Of a DNA stretch of 60,701 nt, positions 17,274-28,145 are shown piece by piece. The stretch's first letter is position 1; each line of letters opens with the position of its first letter. The translations under genes were made by a program, and so were the position numbers. Source of the DNA: Lysobacteraceae bacterium (lineage in GTDB: Bacteria > Pseudomonadota > Gammaproteobacteria > Xanthomonadales > Rhodanobacteraceae). The notes beneath the pieces were generated by a model that was not told where the DNA came from, did not search any database, and worked only from the letters and a program-made list of their open reading frames with translations. The DNA lies in NCBI GenBank assembly GCA_028871555.1, contig JAGWNA010000014.1:1-60701 (forward strand), read 5' to 3'.

Positions 17274-20200
17274 ATGATCGCACTCGACGGGCAGAGCGCC
17301 CTCTCGCCGTTCCGCCTCGAACGTCTCAATGCCCGCCTGGATGCGCTGCATCGTGGCGCGCATGTGCAGACCTCGTGGTTCGTCTATTTCATCGACGCCG
17401 ATGCGGCACCCGCGGGCGAACTGCGCCAGCACCTGCTGGCCATGCTGGAAGCGAAGGATGCCGATCCCGCACCGGCCACCTTCTGGGTGGTGCCGCGGCT
17501 GGGCACGATTTCGCCGTGGTCGAGCAAGGCCACCGAGATCCTGCATGGCGCCGGTTTCGGCGCTGCCGGCAGCGCCCTGCGCCGGGTGGAGCGCGGCCTG
17601 GCCTGGCAGGTGGTCGGCCTGCCGGCGGCGGATGCACCGGATCATGCGGCAGTGATGGGTGTGCTGCATGACGCGATGACGCAGTCGGTGCTGTCCCGCA
17701 TCGACGATGCGCAGGGCCTGTTCCTGGCCGGGTCGCCCGGCGATCTGGTGCATGTCGTACTCGGTGCCGACCCGCACGCCGCGCTGGCCGACGCCAACGC
17801 GCGGCTGGGACTGGCACTGGCCGAGGACGAGATCGATTACCTGGTTGCGCGCTATGCCGAGCTGGGCCGCGACCCGACCGACGCCGAGCTTTTCATGTTC
17901 GCGCAGGCGAACTCCGAACATTGCCGGCACAAGGTGTTCAACGCCAGTTGGGCGGTGGACGGCGAAGAGCAGGAAAAGACCCTGTTCGGGATGATCAAGC
18001 ACACCCATCAGCACTCCCCCGCGCATACCTTGTCGGCCTATTCGGACAATGCGGCGGTGATCGAGGGAAGTGTCGGCAGGCGCTTCTTCGCCGATCCGGC
18101 CGATGGCGTATGGCGCGCGCACGAGGAGCGCATCGACTTCGCGATCAAGGTCGAGACGCACAACCATCCGACCGCGATCGCACCCTGGCCGGGCGCGGCC
18201 ACCGGTGCCGGCGGCGAGATCCGCGACGAAGGCGCCACCGGCCGTGGCGGCAAGCCGAAGGCTGGCCTGACCGGATTTTCGGTGTCCGACCTGCGCATTC
18301 CCGACCATCCGCAGCCGTGGGAAGTGGAGCGTCCGATGCCGCCGCGGATGGCCAGCGCGTTCGAGATCATGCGCGACGGTCCGCTCGGCGCGGCCGCTTT
18401 CAACAACGAATTCGGCCGGCCGTGTCTGGGCGGCTATTTCCGCACCTACGAAAATGAACTGCCCGGCATCGTCGGCTTCCGTCGCGGTTACGACAAGCCG
18501 ATCATGCTGGCCGGCGGCCTGGCCAATCTGCGTGCCGGCCACGTGCTCAAACGTGCGGTGCAGCCGGGCAACAAGGTGATCGTGCTGGGTGGCCCGGCGA
18601 TGTTGATCGGCCTGGGCGGCGGCGCGGCCTCGTCGCTGGCTTCCGGTGCCTCCAGCGAGGAGTTGGACTTCGCCTCGGTACAGCGCGACAACCCCGAGAT
18701 GGAACGGCGCTGCCAGCAGGTGATCGATGCGTGCTGTGCCCGTGGCGACGCCAATCCGATCGTCAGCATCCACGATGTGGGGGCCGGCGGCCTGTCCAAC
18801 GCGATTCCCGAGCTGCTCAACGACGCCGGTGTCGGCGGCCGGATCGACCTGTCGCGGATCCCCTGCGACGACCCGCAACTGTCGCCGATGCAGGTGTGGA
18901 GCAACGAATCGCAGGAGCGTTACGTGCTGGCGGTCGCGCCGGAAAACCTGGCCGATTTCGAGGCAATGTGCATACGCGAGCGCTGCCCGCATGCGGTGGT
19001 GGGCGAAGCCACGCACGAGCGGCGCCTGCGGGTGGCCGACCCGCGTCGCGATCTGATCGTGATCGACCTGCCGATGGACATGCTGTTCGGCAAGCCGCCG
19101 CGCATGCATCGCGATGCGAAACGGATCAAGCCACGCGTCGACCTGGTGCCGGACCTTGCCGGCATCGGCATGGACGAGGCGCTGCTGCGCGTGCTGCGGC
19201 TGCCCACCGTGGGCTCCAAGAGTTTCCTGATCACCATCGGCGACCGCACCGTCGGCGGCCTCAGCCACCGCGATCCGATGGTCGGCCCGTGGCAGGTGCC
19301 GGTGGCCGATTGCGCGGTGACCATCGCCGATTTCGACGGCTACCGGGGCGAGGCGATGGCGATGGCCGAGCGCGCGCCGGTGGCGCTGTCCGACAGCGCC
19401 GCGGCGGCGCGGCTGGCGGTGGGCGAGGCGATCACCAACCTGGCGGCGGCGCCGATCGACAGTCTCGGCGAGATCCGCTTGTCGGCCAACTGGATGGCGG
19501 CGGTGAATCATCCCGGCGAGGATGCCGCGCTGTTCGATGCGGTGAGGGCGGTAGGCATGGAGTTGTGCCCCGCGCTGGATATCTCGATCCCGGTCGGCAA
19601 GGACTCGCTGTCGATGCAGACCGTGTGGATGGACGGCGAGCAGTCGCAGAGCACGGTGTCGCCGGTGTCGCTGGTGATCACCGGTTTCGCCCGTGTCGGC
19701 GACGTGCGCCGCACGCTCACCCCGCAGTTGCGGCTGGATCGCGGCCACTCGGATCTGTGGCTGATCGACCTGGGCGGCGGCCGCGACCGGCTCGGCGGCT
19801 CCGCGCTGACCCAGGTGTTCAATCGCGGCGGTGGCGTGCCGCCGGACCTGGACGATGCCGTGCGTCTGAAGGCGCTGTTCGATCTGGTGCAGGAGGCGAA
19901 TGCCGGCGGCCTGCTGCTGGCCTATCACGACCGATCCGACGGCGGCGTCATCACCACCTTGCTGGAGATGGCCTTCGCCGGTCACTGCGGGCTGGAAATC
20001 CGGCTGGACGGCTGGGCCGAGACGACGTTGCGCGCGCTGTTCAACGAGGAGCTGGGTGCGGTGGTGCAGGTGGCCGAGGCCAATCGCGAGGCGTTCGAGG
20101 CGCTGCTGGTCAAGTACGCGCTGGCCGGCATCAGCCATCGCATCGGCCGGCCCAAGGAGAAACTCGGCATCAAGCTGTTCCTCGGCGACGACACCCTGTT

Positions 20201-21164
20201 CAAGTGGAACTGGAGCACGCTGTTCGGCGCCTGGAACGAAACCAGCCACGCGATGCAGCGGTTGCGCGACAACCCGTTGCATGCCGATGCGGAGCTGGCA
20301 TGGCGGCAGGACGATGCCGATCCGGGCATCACGCCGAAGCTCGCCTTCGACCCGGCCCAGGACATCGCCGCGCCCATGAATGCCGCGGTCGGCGATGCGC
20401 CGCGACCGCGCATCGCGGTGCTGCGCGAGCAGGGCGTCAACGGCCAGGTGGAGATGTCGGCAGCGTTCACCCGCGCCGGTTTCGATGCGGTCGACGTGCA
20501 CATGTCCGACCTCGCCAGCGGGCGCCACCGGCTGGCCGATTTCCGCGGGTTCGTGGCGTGCGGCGGTTTCTCCTACGGCGATGTGCTCGGTGCCGGCCGC
20601 GGCTGGGCCACCTCGATCCTGTACAACGAGATGCTGCGTGCGCAGTTCGCCGCGTTCTTCGCCGACGAGACGAAATTCGCGCTGGGCGTGTGCAACGGCT
20701 GCCAGATGCTGGCCCAGCTGAAGGACATCATCCCCGGCGCCAGGCACTGGCCGAAATTCCTGCGCAACGCGTCCGAGCAGTACGAGGCGCGCCTGGCCAC
20801 GGTGGAAGTGCTCGACTCGCCCAGCCTTTTCTTCAAGGGCATGGCCGGTTCGCGCATCCCGGTGGCGGTGGCGCACGGCGAGGGGCGGGTGAGCTTCCCG
20901 CAGACCTGCAGTCCGTCCAGGTCCGCCGCCGCGATGCGCTTCGTCGACAACCGCGGCAAGCCGACCGAGAACTATCCGCTGAACCCGAACGGCTCGCCCG
21001 GCGGCCTGGCCGGTTTCTGCGCGGCCGACGGACGCGTGACGATCATGATGCCGCACCCCGAGCGCGTGTTCCGCAGCGTGCAGTTGAGCTGGCATCCGGA
21101 CCACTGGGGCGAGGATTCACCGTGGATGCGCATGTTCCGCAATGCCCGCGCATGGTGCGGCTGA
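17274..21164 (+). CDS. purL: Phosphoribosylformylglycinamidine synthase (FGAR amidotransferase)
   Basis: A 1296-residue large-type PurL, the single-chain form of gammaproteobacteria. The N-terminal PurS-like domain (1-150) and linker are followed by two AIRS-like synthetase halves ([48 protein letters not shown]). The C-terminal class I glutaminase has GVCNGCQML with nucleophile C1140 and a late His in [10 protein letters not shown]. It converts FGAR plus glutamine and ATP to FGAM in purine synthesis. The gene stands alone. No PurR-type operator was recognised upstream. Confidence 0.97.
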   Translation: MIALDGQSALSPFRLERLNARLDALHRGAHVQTSWFVYFIDADAAPAGELRQHLLAMLEAKDADPAPATFWVVPRLGTISPWSSKATEILHGAGFGAAGSALRRVERGLAWQVVGLPAADAPDHAAVMGVLHDAMTQSVLSRIDDAQGLFLAGSPGDLVHVVLGADPHAALADANARLGLALAEDEIDYLVARYAELGRDPTDAELFMFAQANSEHCRHKVFNASWAVDGEEQEKTLFGMIKHTHQHSPAHTLSAYSDNAAVIEGSVGRRFFADPADGVWRAHEERIDFAIKVETHNHPTAIAPWPGAATGAGGEIRDEGATGRGGKPKAGLTGFSVSDLRIPDHPQPWEVERPMPPRMASAFEIMRDGPLGAAAFNNEFGRPCLGGYFRTYENELPGIVGFRRGYDKPIMLAGGLANLRAGHVLKRAVQPGNKVIVLGGPAMLIGLGGGAASSLASGASSEELDFASVQRDNPEMERRCQQVIDACCARGDANPIVSIHDVGAGGLSNAIPELLNDAGVGGRIDLSRIPCDDPQLSPMQVWSNESQERYVLAVAPENLADFEAMCIRERCPHAVVGEATHERRLRVADPRRDLIVIDLPMDMLFGKPPRMHRDAKRIKPRVDLVPDLAGIGMDEALLRVLRLPTVGSKSFLITIGDRTVGGLSHRDPMVGPWQVPVADCAVTIADFDGYRGEAMAMAERAPVALSDSAAAARLAVGEAITNLAAAPIDSLGEIRLSANWMAAVNHPGEDAALFDAVRAVGMELCPALDISIPVGKDSLSMQTVWMDGEQSQSTVSPVSLVITGFARVGDVRRTLTPQLRLDRGHSDLWLIDLGGGRDRLGGSALTQVFNRGGGVPPDLDDAVRLKALFDLVQEANAGGLLLAYHDRSDGGVITTLLEMAFAGHCGLEIRLDGWAETTLRALFNEELGAVVQVAEANREAFEALLVKYALAGISHRIGRPKEKLGIKLFLGDDTLFKWNWSTLFGAWNETSHAMQRLRDNPLHADAELAWRQDDADPGITPKLAFDPAQDIAAPMNAAVGDAPRPRIAVLREQGVNGQVEMSAAFTRAGFDAVDVHMSDLASGRHRLADFRGFVACGGFSYGDVLGAGRGWATSILYNEMLRAQFAAFFADETKFALGVCNGCQMLAQLKDIIPGARHWPKFLRNASEQYEARLATVEVLDSPSLFFKGMAGSRIPVAVAHGEGRVSFPQTCSPSRSAAAMRFVDNRGKPTENYPLNPNGSPGGLAGFCAADGRVTIMMPHPERVFRSVQLSWHPDHWGEDSPWMRMFRNARAWCG

Positions 21165-21193
21165 TCGCCGGTTGTCCGGCGGTGTGTTGAGCC

Positions 21194-21931
21194 ATGGCCT
21201 GGCGCCACCTGTCCGGGTGGAGCGCGCTGCTGCCGGCCGTGGCGTGGACCGTGTTGCTGGCGTTGCTGCCGTGGTGGTTCGGCCTGCCGTGTCTGCTCGC
21301 GGTTGCCGCAGTGCTGTTGCTGCAGCAGGGGCCGATAGCGCGACAAGCCGCGGTGTTGCGGTGCGGCCTGCGCTGGGGGCTGCCGGGCGTGCTGATCGCG
21401 GTGCCACGGGCGTTCGGCGGCGATCTGCTGGCATGGGGCGCGGCACTGCTGGGCGCCCTGGCGGGCTTCACCCTGCTGGCCGGGCTGGAGGCGTGGCTGG
21501 ATCGGGACCGGCGTCGTGCGCCGGAGGTTGCCGCATCCGGCGAGTGGCCCGAGCTGGCGATGGCGCCGATCGGTCCGGTGACGGCCATCATCGAGTTGCA
21601 GCCGCCGCTGTGGCAGGCGGCCGCCGAGGGTCCGGACGATCCGCGCGGGGGGCATGTGCAGTGCTGCGCAGACGGTTATCATCTCGCCGATGGCGCGCGG
21701 ATCGAGGGGGCGGGTCCGGCGGTGGCCTTCAGTCCGGATGGCGGCTGGTTTGCCGTCCGCATGAGCGACGATCGCGGCATCGTGCTGTGGGATCGCGACC
21801 GGCACCGGCTTCATCGTCTGAACGGCTGGACGCTCTGCGGCTGGCACGACGGCCAGCCATGGCTGGCCAGGCGCGATGGCGAGATGCCGGTTGCGCTGCA
21901 GTCCATGGCGAGTCTGGACGACGAGAGCTGA
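21194..21931 (+). CDS. Uncharacterised membrane-anchored protein downstream of purL
   Basis: A 245-residue protein with three to four hydrophobic helices in the first 110 residues (LLPAVAWTVLLALLPWWF, CLLAVAAVLLLQQG, LLAWGAALLGALAGFTLLAG), then a soluble C-terminal domain. That domain contains a propeller-like blade (PAVAFSPDGGWFAVRMSDD, then IVLWDRDRHRLHRL), resembling a single WD40 or TolB-type repeat. No known family was recognised. It begins 29 bp after purL, so it may be cotranscribed with it, and is followed by a good terminator. Confidence 0.7.
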   Translation: MAWRHLSGWSALLPAVAWTVLLALLPWWFGLPCLLAVAAVLLLQQGPIARQAAVLRCGLRWGLPGVLIAVPRAFGGDLLAWGAALLGALAGFTLLAGLEAWLDRDRRRAPEVAASGEWPELAMAPIGPVTAIIELQPPLWQAAAEGPDDPRGGHVQCCADGYHLADGARIEGAGPAVAFSPDGGWFAVRMSDDRGIVLWDRDRHRLHRLNGWTLCGWHDGQPWLARRDGEMPVALQSMASLDDES

Positions 21932-21936
21932 GATCG

Positions 21937-21968
21937 CCCCGGGCCTGTCCGGGGCGGGATGGTTTTTT
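21937..21968 (+). terminator. Rho-independent terminator
   Basis: CCCCGG (21937-21942) pairs with CCGGGG (21949-21954) around GCCTGT, followed by CGGGATGG and six T residues (21963-21968). It lies 6 bases after the stop of the preceding gene and ends the purL-side transcript. Confidence 0.75.
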
Positions 21969-22001
21969 GTTGCTGCAACCTGTCAGGGGCATACTTGCAC
22001 C

Positions 22002-22889
22002 GTGAAAGATCCAGCCGTTCCCCGTTCCCCGTTTTCGCTGGTGCTGAGTGTGATCGTGGTGTCCGCCGACAGCGGGCCGTCAGTGCGCAAATGCGTGAGC
22101 CGGCTGCTGGCCAGCCGGATCTCGCTGGAAGTGATCCTGGTCGACAACGCCTCCGCCGACGGCATACCCGCTGCCATCGAGCGCGCGCATCAGTCCGATG
22201 TGCGGCTGAAGGTGATCTACAACCACCGCAACCTCGGCTTCGGCGCAGCGGTGAACATCGGCGCAAAGCAGGCCGGCGGCGATGCGCTGCTGGTGCTCAA
22301 TCCCGATTGCCTGGCGCAGGAGGACGACCTGCGGCAATTGCTTGCCGATCTCGATGCGAACCCGAAAGCCGGCTTGATCGGTGCCGTGGTCTGCGGCGCC
22401 GACGGCCGCCCCGACCCGGCCTCCTGGCGGCGCGATCCGTTTTTCCGGCGCGCCGTCAACAGTCTGCTCGGCCGCGTCGGCGAACAGGTCAACATGCAGC
22501 GGGAAATTCCCGACGAACTGATCGAGGCCGAGGCAGTGTCCGGCGCACTGATGGTGCTGCCACGCAAGCTGTTCATGCGGCTTGGCGGTTTCGACGAAGA
22601 CTATTTCCTGCATTGCGAGGATCTGGATCTGTGCCGCCGCGTGCGCAATCACGGCTATCAGGTGCTGCTGGACGGCCATGTCCGCGTGGAGCACGGCAAG
22701 GGCGGTTCCAGCCGTCATCGGCCGGTGTTCGTCAGTCGGCACAAGCATCGGGGCATGTGGCTGTGGTTCTGCAAGCACGATCCGGCCGCGCGCAATCCGC
22801 TGAAGGCGAGTGTCGTGCGGGTGTGCATCTGGATCCATTTTCTGGCGCTGATCCCCGGCCAGCTGTGGCGTAAGGCGAGGAGCGACTAA
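22002..22889 (+). CDS. Family 2 glycosyltransferase (rhamnosyltransferase-like)
   Basis: A 295-residue GT-A glycosyltransferase. It shows VILVDNASADG, the NLGFGAAVNIGA acceptor-loop motif, LVLNPDC (metal-binding acidic region), and GGFDEDYFLHCEDLDLCRRV containing the catalytic-base ED pair. This arrangement is that of WbbL-type dTDP-rhamnosyltransferases, but the donor cannot be told from sequence alone. GTG at 22002 is chosen because it begins the soluble domain with an AGGGG upstream; the longer frame overlaps the preceding gene. No other polysaccharide genes are adjacent, so it may be an orphan envelope enzyme. Confidence 0.85.
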   Translation: MKDPAVPRSPFSLVLSVIVVSADSGPSVRKCVSRLLASRISLEVILVDNASADGIPAAIERAHQSDVRLKVIYNHRNLGFGAAVNIGAKQAGGDALLVLNPDCLAQEDDLRQLLADLDANPKAGLIGAVVCGADGRPDPASWRRDPFFRRAVNSLLGRVGEQVNMQREIPDELIEAEAVSGALMVLPRKLFMRLGGFDEDYFLHCEDLDLCRRVRNHGYQVLLDGHVRVEHGKGGSSRHRPVFVSRHKHRGMWLWFCKHDPAARNPLKASVVRVCIWIHFLALIPGQLWRKARSD

Positions 22890-22978
22890 AGAGAAGTGAG
22901 AAAATGGAGTAGGCAAAACCGTCCCGCCGCGTCGCTGCTTTTCTCTCACTCCTTGACTCCTCTTCACTCACTTGCGAC
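22889..22978. repeat. Family-B purine/pyrimidine inverted repeat
   Basis: A purine arm (AAAGAGAAGTGAGAAAATGG, about 22890-22909) starts at the glycosyltransferase stop, and a pyrimidine arm (TTTTCTCTCACTCCTTGACT, about 22940-22959) ends four bases before the next start codon. It is the same element type as at 6.7-6.9 and 29.4-29.5 kb. Confidence 0.65.
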
Positions 22979-22981
22979 TTC

Positions 22982-23887
22982 ATGAACGCACGCCCCACCT
23001 CCATCCTCGCAACCCTCGGCCTGCTGGCGACGACCGCGGTGTGGGGCTCGACCTTCGTGCTGATCAAGGACGTGGTCGGGCGCATGCCGATGGCGGATTT
23101 CCTGGCCGTTCGCTTCGTGATCGCGGCGGTGGCGATGCTGGTGCTGTTCGCCCGGCCGGTGCTGCGTCTTGGTCGGCGGCAGGTCGTGCGCAGCCTGCTG
23201 CTGGGGCTGGTGTACGGCACGGGCCAGCTGCTGCAGACCTGGGGGCTGACGCTGATCGCGCCCAGTGTCAGCGGCTTCGTCACCGGCATGTACGTGGTGT
23301 TCACGCCGATCCTCGCGTTGCTGCTGCTGCGGCAACGCATGGCCGGCGTGGTGTGGCTGGCGGTGCTGCTGTCCACCGCGGGGCTGGCGCTGCTGTCGCT
23401 CAACGGCGTCTCGGTCGATCCCGGCGTTTGGCTGACGCTGGCCTCGGCGGCATTGTACGGGCTGCATATCGTCGGGCTCGGCCAGTGGTCGCGCAAGGGC
23501 GAGGCGTTCGGCATGTCGGCATTGCAGATGGTGGCGATCGCCGCGGTCTGTCTGCTGGCCACCGCACCTCACGGTCCGGTGCTGCCGCCGGATCGCGCCG
23601 CATGGATCGCGGTGCTGTACATGGCGCTGGTCGCCGGTGCCGGCGCCATGCTCATGCAGACCTGGGCGCAGGCGCACATGCAGGCCACCCGCGCCGCGAT
23701 CGTGATGACCACCGAGCCGGTGTTTGCCGCGGCCTTCGCCGTCGCGTTCGGCAGCGACGTGCTGACCTCGCGCATGCTCGCCGGCGGCGCACTGGTGCTG
23801 GCGGCGATGTATCTGGTGGAGCTGATGCCGGCGCGCAGGAAAATCACCGGCGAGCTGCCGGCGGAGGCGGTGCATCACGAGGTGTGA
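22982..23887 (+). CDS. EamA/DMT family transporter
   Basis: A 301-residue protein with ten predicted helices in two five-helix EamA repeats. The first begins LGLLATTAVWGSTFVLIKD and the second is around WLTLASAALYGLHIVGLG. Characteristic features are the ends of each repeat (VVFTPILALLLL and IVMTTEPVFAAAFAV). DMT proteins export metabolites such as amino acids or drugs; the substrate is unknown. The start lies directly beside the family-B repeat, which leaves no clear Shine-Dalgarno. It is convergent with the DUF2127 gene, with four bases between the stops. Confidence 0.88.
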   Translation: MNARPTSILATLGLLATTAVWGSTFVLIKDVVGRMPMADFLAVRFVIAAVAMLVLFARPVLRLGRRQVVRSLLLGLVYGTGQLLQTWGLTLIAPSVSGFVTGMYVVFTPILALLLLRQRMAGVVWLAVLLSTAGLALLSLNGVSVDPGVWLTLASAALYGLHIVGLGQWSRKGEAFGMSALQMVAIAAVCLLATAPHGPVLPPDRAAWIAVLYMALVAGAGAMLMQTWAQAHMQATRAAIVMTTEPVFAAAFAVAFGSDVLTSRMLAGGALVLAAMYLVELMPARRKITGELPAEAVHHEV

Positions 23888-23891
23888 CCAG

Positions 23892-24407
23892 TCAGCTGCT
23901 TCGGTCGTGCCTGCGGGGCTGCACGGCGATGCGCGCCAGATAGATCAGGATCACGATATTGGCGAGCAGCACGCCGAGCTTGAGCCAGCCGAAATGGTAC
24001 AGGGTTTCGTACAGCTCGATCGGGATCAGCGAGGCGGTGGCGATCACGGTGAACCATTCGGCCCAGTGCTTGCGCAGCCACAGTCCGATGCCTTCGGTGG
24101 CGAACATCGCGGCATAACCCAGCGCGAGCAGCCCGATCGCGACGAACCGGCTGGGGCCGAGCTTCATCAGCACCTCGACCAGCTGCCGGCGCAGGCCGTC
24201 GGTGTCGGTGAGCGAGAGATGCTCGAGCCAGTGCACCAGCTGCTCGAAGTTCTGTTGCCGCTCCAGATGAAACGCCGCCGCGGCCGCCAGCAGCATGCCC
24301 GCAGTCTCGATCGCCTTGTAGATCGCGATGATCCGCAGGCCCAGACTGTGCTGCGACTCCGGCGAAGGCTCGGGCGCGGTGATGGTGCGGCTTGGGTCTT
24401 CGGCCAT
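23892..24407 (-). CDS. DUF2127 family membrane protein
   Basis: A 171-residue integral membrane protein with about four helices. The N-terminal GLRIIAIYKAIETAGMLLAA, the central FVAIGLLALGYAAMFATEGIGLWLRKHWAEW and the LIPIELYETLYHF segment match DUF2127 proteins, whose function is unknown. It is a single gene, divergent from def. Confidence 0.8.
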   Translation of the reverse strand: MAEDPSRTITAPEPSPESQHSLGLRIIAIYKAIETAGMLLAAAAAFHLERQQNFEQLVHWLEHLSLTDTDGLRRQLVEVLMKLGPSRFVAIGLLALGYAAMFATEGIGLWLRKHWAEWFTVIATASLIPIELYETLYHFGWLKLGVLLANIVILIYLARIAVQPRRHDRSS

Positions 24408-24591
24408 GGTGCGGCAATCGGCAGCGGGAACATGATTGTGCCGGCCCTGGCGCGAACGCGCCAGACGGGACAGTGCCGCGCGGGTCCGGCGGATGCCGGT
24501 GCCCTTGGCGCGGGTCGACCGCAGGGGCTTGTGTTCGCGCGGTCATGGCCGCACACAGGTCGGTATCATCCGATCACGGCGGGGGCATTGC

Positions 24592-25128
24592 ATGATCCGC
24601 GAAATCCTCAAGATGGGCGACCCGCGCCTGCTGCGCATCGCGCCGCCGGTGCCCGACGCGATGCTCGGCAGCGCCGAGCTCGATGCGCTGATCGCCGACA
24701 TGTTCGAGACCATGCACGCCGCCGACGGCGTGGGTCTGGCCGCGCCGCAGATCGGCGTGGATCTGCAACTGGTGATCTTCGGTTTCGACAGCTCCGAACG
24801 CTATCCCGAGGCGCCGGCCGTACCGCGAACGATCCTGCTCAACCCGCTGATCACGCCGTTGTCGCAGGATCTCGAGGAAGGCTGGGAAGGCTGCCTGTCG
24901 GTGCCGGGCCTGCGCGGGGCGGTCAGCCGCTACAGCATGATCCGCTATCAGGGTGTCGACCCCCGCGGCGAGCCGGTCGATCGTCATGCCGACGGCTTCC
25001 ATGCCCGCGTGGTACAGCACGAGTGCGATCATTTGATCGGCCGGCTGTATCCCTCGCGGATCACCGACTTCGGCAAGTTCGGCTACACCGAGGTGCTGTT
25101 TCCCGGGCAGGAGCCCCGTGACGACTGA
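24592..25128 (+). CDS. def: Peptide deformylase
   Basis: A 178-residue protein with all three deformylase motifs: [18 protein letters not shown] (metal-binding Cys) and QHECDHLIG (HExxH-type His, Glu, His). It removes the formyl group from nascent N-termini. It starts [17 protein letters not shown] at an ATG that fits the family start. It lacks the usual fmt neighbour and so may be a second copy in the genome. Its [10 protein letters not shown] tail resembles the longer type-1 enzymes. The 100 bases after it contain nothing recognised. Confidence 0.95.
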   Translation: MIREILKMGDPRLLRIAPPVPDAMLGSAELDALIADMFETMHAADGVGLAAPQIGVDLQLVIFGFDSSERYPEAPAVPRTILLNPLITPLSQDLEEGWEGCLSVPGLRGAVSRYSMIRYQGVDPRGEPVDRHADGFHARVVQHECDHLIGRLYPSRITDFGKFGYTEVLFPGQEPRDD

Positions 25129-25228
25129 TGGACGATGGCGCTTCACGAATCGCCCCGATGCACGCAGGCCGCGCGGCGGCAACCTGCCGCGGAGCACCTT
25201 GCCTTCAGCCGAACCTGCTCCGTTCCGT

Positions 25229-26044
25229 TCAGCGGCGCAGCCGGTTGATGGTGTCGCGCAGTTCCTGCGCGGCCAGGCGCGCCCTGTCCGCGAAGTCCTC
25301 GCCGCTGCCCGCATAGATGATCCCGCGCGAGGAGTTGATCATCAGGCCGGTGCCGCTGGCGGCAAGGCCGTGCCTGAGCACGGCGGCGAGATCGCCGCCC
25401 TGGGCGCCGATGCCGGGCACCAGCAGGGGCATGTCGCCGACCAGGGCGCGCACCTTGCCCAGTTCCTCCGGCCAGGTGGCGCCGGTGACCAGCGCGCAGT
25501 TGCCGTTCGCGTTCCAGTGGCGGGCGACGGTTTCGGCCACGCGCAGGTAGAGCGGTGCGCCGCCGCAGTCGAGCGCCTGGAAATCCGCGCCGCCGGGGTT
25601 GGAGGTGCGGCAGAGCAGGATCACGCCCTTGTCGGCGCGCTCCAGGAACGGCTGGATCGAGTCGCGGCCGAGGTACGGGTTCAGCGTGATCGCGTCGGCG
25701 CGGTAGCGATCGAACGCCTCGCCGGCGTAGTGCTGCGCTGTCGAGCCGATGTCGCCGCGCTTGGCGTCGAGGATCACCGGCACGCCGGGGTGCCTGGCAT
25801 GGATGTGCGCGATCAGCCGTTCCAGCGCATCCTCGGCGCGCAGCGCGGCGAAGTGGGCGATCTGCGGCTTGAACGCGCAGGCGAGGTCGGCGGTGGCGTC
25901 GACGATGGCGCGGCAGAACTCGAACACCGCATCGGGCGCCTCGCGCAGGTGCGCGGGAAATTTCGCCGGCTCCGGATCGAGACCGACGCAGACCAGCGAG
26001 TCGTGGCGTTGCCATGCTTGCTGCAGTGATTGCATGAAGTGCAT
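25229..26044 (-). CDS. pyrF: Orotidine 5'-phosphate decarboxylase (long type)
   Basis: A 271-residue protein of the longer PyrF type (E. coli type is about 245). It has [21 protein letters not shown], the catalytic [15 protein letters not shown] (Asp/Lys/Asp) and a C-terminal [11 protein letters not shown] phosphate-binding segment with SSRGIIYAG. It decarboxylates OMP to UMP. GGAG six bases before the ATG at 26044 decides this start over the ATG at 26035. It is downstream of ettA, separated by a family-C repeat. Confidence 0.95.
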   Translation of the reverse strand: MHFMQSLQQAWQRHDSLVCVGLDPEPAKFPAHLREAPDAVFEFCRAIVDATADLACAFKPQIAHFAALRAEDALERLIAHIHARHPGVPVILDAKRGDIGSTAQHYAGEAFDRYRADAITLNPYLGRDSIQPFLERADKGVILLCRTSNPGGADFQALDCGGAPLYLRVAETVARHWNANGNCALVTGATWPEELGKVRALVGDMPLLVPGIGAQGGDLAAVLRHGLAASGTGLMINSSRGIIYAGSGEDFADRARLAAQELRDTINRLRR

Positions 26045-26064
26045 CGGAGTCTCCGTGCGCAGAT

Positions 26065-26206
26065 TCCCTTCTCCCCTCGGGAGAAGGTGCCCCGCAGGGG
26101 CGGATGAGGGTCCGGGCGGAGCGAGGGCGCGAGCTTCACGCCAGACTTTCAGATTCTGCTCCGGCCGTACCCTCACCCCAACCCCTCTCCCGGTGGGAGA
26201 GGGGCT
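26065..26206. repeat. Family-C inverted repeat between ettA and pyrF
   Basis: The left part (CCCTTCTCCCCTCGGGAGAA, from about 26067) and right part (CCCCTCTCCCGGTGGGAGAG, about 26184-26203) are each hairpins and are also related to each other in inverted orientation across about 100 bp. The right hairpin ends six bases before the ettA stop. Other copies lie inside ribD (30.8 kb), before ribB (32.4 kb) and at 57.1 kb. Confidence 0.75.
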
Positions 26207-26211
26207 CAATG

Positions 26212-27879
26212 TCAGGCCAGCTTCTTGTACTTCACCCGGTGCGGCCTGGCGCCTTCCTCGCCGAGGCGGCGTTTCTTGTCGGCTTCGTACTCGTTGTAGT
26301 TGCCGGGGAAGAACTCCACGTGCGAGTCGCCCTCGAACGCGATGATGTGGGTGGCCACGCGGTCGAGGAACCAGCGGTCGTGCGAGATCACCATCACGCA
26401 GCCGGGGAATTCCAGCATCGCGTCTTCCAGCGCGCGCAGGGTCTCCACGTCCAGATCGTTGGACGGCTCGTCGAGCAGCAGCACGTTGCCGCCCTGCATC
26501 AGCGTCTTGGCCAGATGCAGGCGGCCGCGCTCGCCGCCGGACAGGCTGCCGACCAGCTTCTGCTGGTCGGTGCCCTTGAAGTTGAAGCGGCCGATGTAGG
26601 CGCGCGACTGCAGCTCGTAGCGGCCGATGGTGATGATGTCGGCGCCGCCGGAGACTTCCTGCCACACGTTCTTCTTCGCATCGAGGTTGTCGCGCGACTG
26701 GTCGACGTAGGCCAGCTGCACGGTGTGGCCGATCTTCACTTCGCCACGGTCGGGCTTCTCCACGCCGGTGATCAGCTTGAACAGGGTCGACTTGCCGGCG
26801 CCGTTGGGGCCGATCACGCCCACGATCGCGCCCGGTGGCACCTTGAACGAGAGGTCGTCGATCAGCAGCCGATCGCCGAACGACTTCGACACGTTCTTGA
26901 ACTCGATCACTTCCTGGCCGAGGCGTTCGCCCGGCGGGATGTACAGCTCGTTGGTCTCGTTGCGCTTCTGGTACTCGACCGAGTTCAGCTCCTCGAAGCG
27001 GTTGATGCGCGCCTTGCCCTTGGACTGGCGGCCCTTGGCGGCCGAGCGCACCCATTCGAGCTCGCGCGCCAGCGCCTTCTGGCGCCCCTTCTCGGCGGCC
27101 TCTTCGCGGGCCAGGCGTTCGCCCTTCTGCTCCAGCCACTGGGTGTAGTTGCCCTTCCACGGAATGCCGCGGCCGCGATCGAGTTCGAGGATCCATTCGG
27201 CCGCGTTGTCGAGGAAGTAGCGGTCATGCGTCACCGCCACCACGGTGCCCGGGTAGTCGTGCAGGAACTGCTCCAGCCAGTCGACCGATTCGGCGTCCAG
27301 ATGGTTGGTCGGCTCGTCCAGCAGCAGCATGTCCGGCTTGGACAGCAGCAGGCGGCACAGCGCCACGCGGCGCTTCTCGCCGCCGGACAGCGGGCCGATC
27401 CTGGCGTCCCACGGCGGCAGGCGCAGCGCATCGGCGGCCACTTCCAGCTGGCGCTCCAGCGCATGCGCGTCGTTGGCGGCCAGCAGGTTTTCCAGCTTCT
27501 GCTGCTCCGTGGCCAGCTTGTCGAAGTCGGCGCCTTCCTCGGCGTAGGCGGCGTAGATCTCTTCGAGGCGTTTCTGCGCATCGAGAATTTCGGCCACGCC
27601 CTCCTCGACCACTTCGCGCACGGTCTTTTGCGGATCGAGATGCGGTTCCTGCGCGAGGTAGCCGACCTTGATGCCGGGCTGCGCGCGCGCCTCGCCCTGG
27701 AAGTCGGTGTCCACCCCGGCCATGATCTTGAGCACGGTGGACTTGCCCGCGCCGTTCAGACCCAGCAGGCCGATCTTGGCGCCGGGGAAGAAGCTGAGCG
27801 AGATGTCCTTGATGATCTGGCGCTTCGGCGGGACGATCTTGCTCACCCCGTTCATGGTGTAGATGTATTGCGAACTCAT
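26212..27879 (-). CDS. ettA: Energy-dependent translational throttle protein EttA (ABC-F)
   Basis: A 555-residue ABC-F ATPase with two nucleotide-binding domains: Walker A GLNGAGKS and GPNGAGKS, signatures LSGGEKRR and LSGGERGR, and Walker [11 protein letters not shown] and [11 protein letters not shown] charged linker ([20 protein letters not shown]) and a short arm insertion are present. The start [14 protein letters not shown] is diagnostic of EttA, which binds the ribosomal E site and gates translation by ATP/ADP ratio. There are no membrane segments. Confidence 0.96.
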   Translation of the reverse strand: MSSQYIYTMNGVSKIVPPKRQIIKDISLSFFPGAKIGLLGLNGAGKSTVLKIMAGVDTDFQGEARAQPGIKVGYLAQEPHLDPQKTVREVVEEGVAEILDAQKRLEEIYAAYAEEGADFDKLATEQQKLENLLAANDAHALERQLEVAADALRLPPWDARIGPLSGGEKRRVALCRLLLSKPDMLLLDEPTNHLDAESVDWLEQFLHDYPGTVVAVTHDRYFLDNAAEWILELDRGRGIPWKGNYTQWLEQKGERLAREEAAEKGRQKALARELEWVRSAAKGRQSKGKARINRFEELNSVEYQKRNETNELYIPPGERLGQEVIEFKNVSKSFGDRLLIDDLSFKVPPGAIVGVIGPNGAGKSTLFKLITGVEKPDRGEVKIGHTVQLAYVDQSRDNLDAKKNVWQEVSGGADIITIGRYELQSRAYIGRFNFKGTDQQKLVGSLSGGERGRLHLAKTLMQGGNVLLLDEPSNDLDVETLRALEDAMLEFPGCVMVISHDRWFLDRVATHIIAFEGDSHVEFFPGNYNEYEADKKRRLGEEGARPHRVKYKKLA

Positions 27880-27981
27880 GGAGTCTCCGAAGGCATGTGT
27901 CGCGCCGCCCAGGTGAGGCGGGCACCGAATGGTGAATCGCTAAACCGCGCATTATAGGGCACCTTGCATGCCCCGATTCGC

Positions 27982-28071
27982 CGCAGGAGCGCACCCTGTG
28001 CGCGAATGCTCTTGCTCTCGCGGACGTTTCGACAAGAGCATTCGCGCACAGGGTGCGCTCCTACGGCGGGC
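27982..28071. repeat. Family-A repeat pair forming a long inverted repeat
   Basis: A forward copy (about 27982-28012) and a reverse copy (about 28036-28071) face each other around 24 bases, with near-perfect complementarity from GCAGGAGCGCACCCTGTGCG onward. It lies in the 266-bp divergent region between ettA and glyA; the rest of that region must hold both promoters, but none was clear to me. Confidence 0.85.
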
Positions 28072-28145
28072 GGCGTCAGTGGCCGCAAGGGTCCCGCGGC
28101 GCTACAATTTCGCGCTTATCCCGCTTGCCGACTCCCGAGGTCAGA

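Noticed and set aside
17235..21104. Minus-strand 1289-codon frame opposite purL
   Set aside because: purL on the plus strand accounts for the sequence fully with all catalytic motifs; the antisense frame has no recognisable domain.
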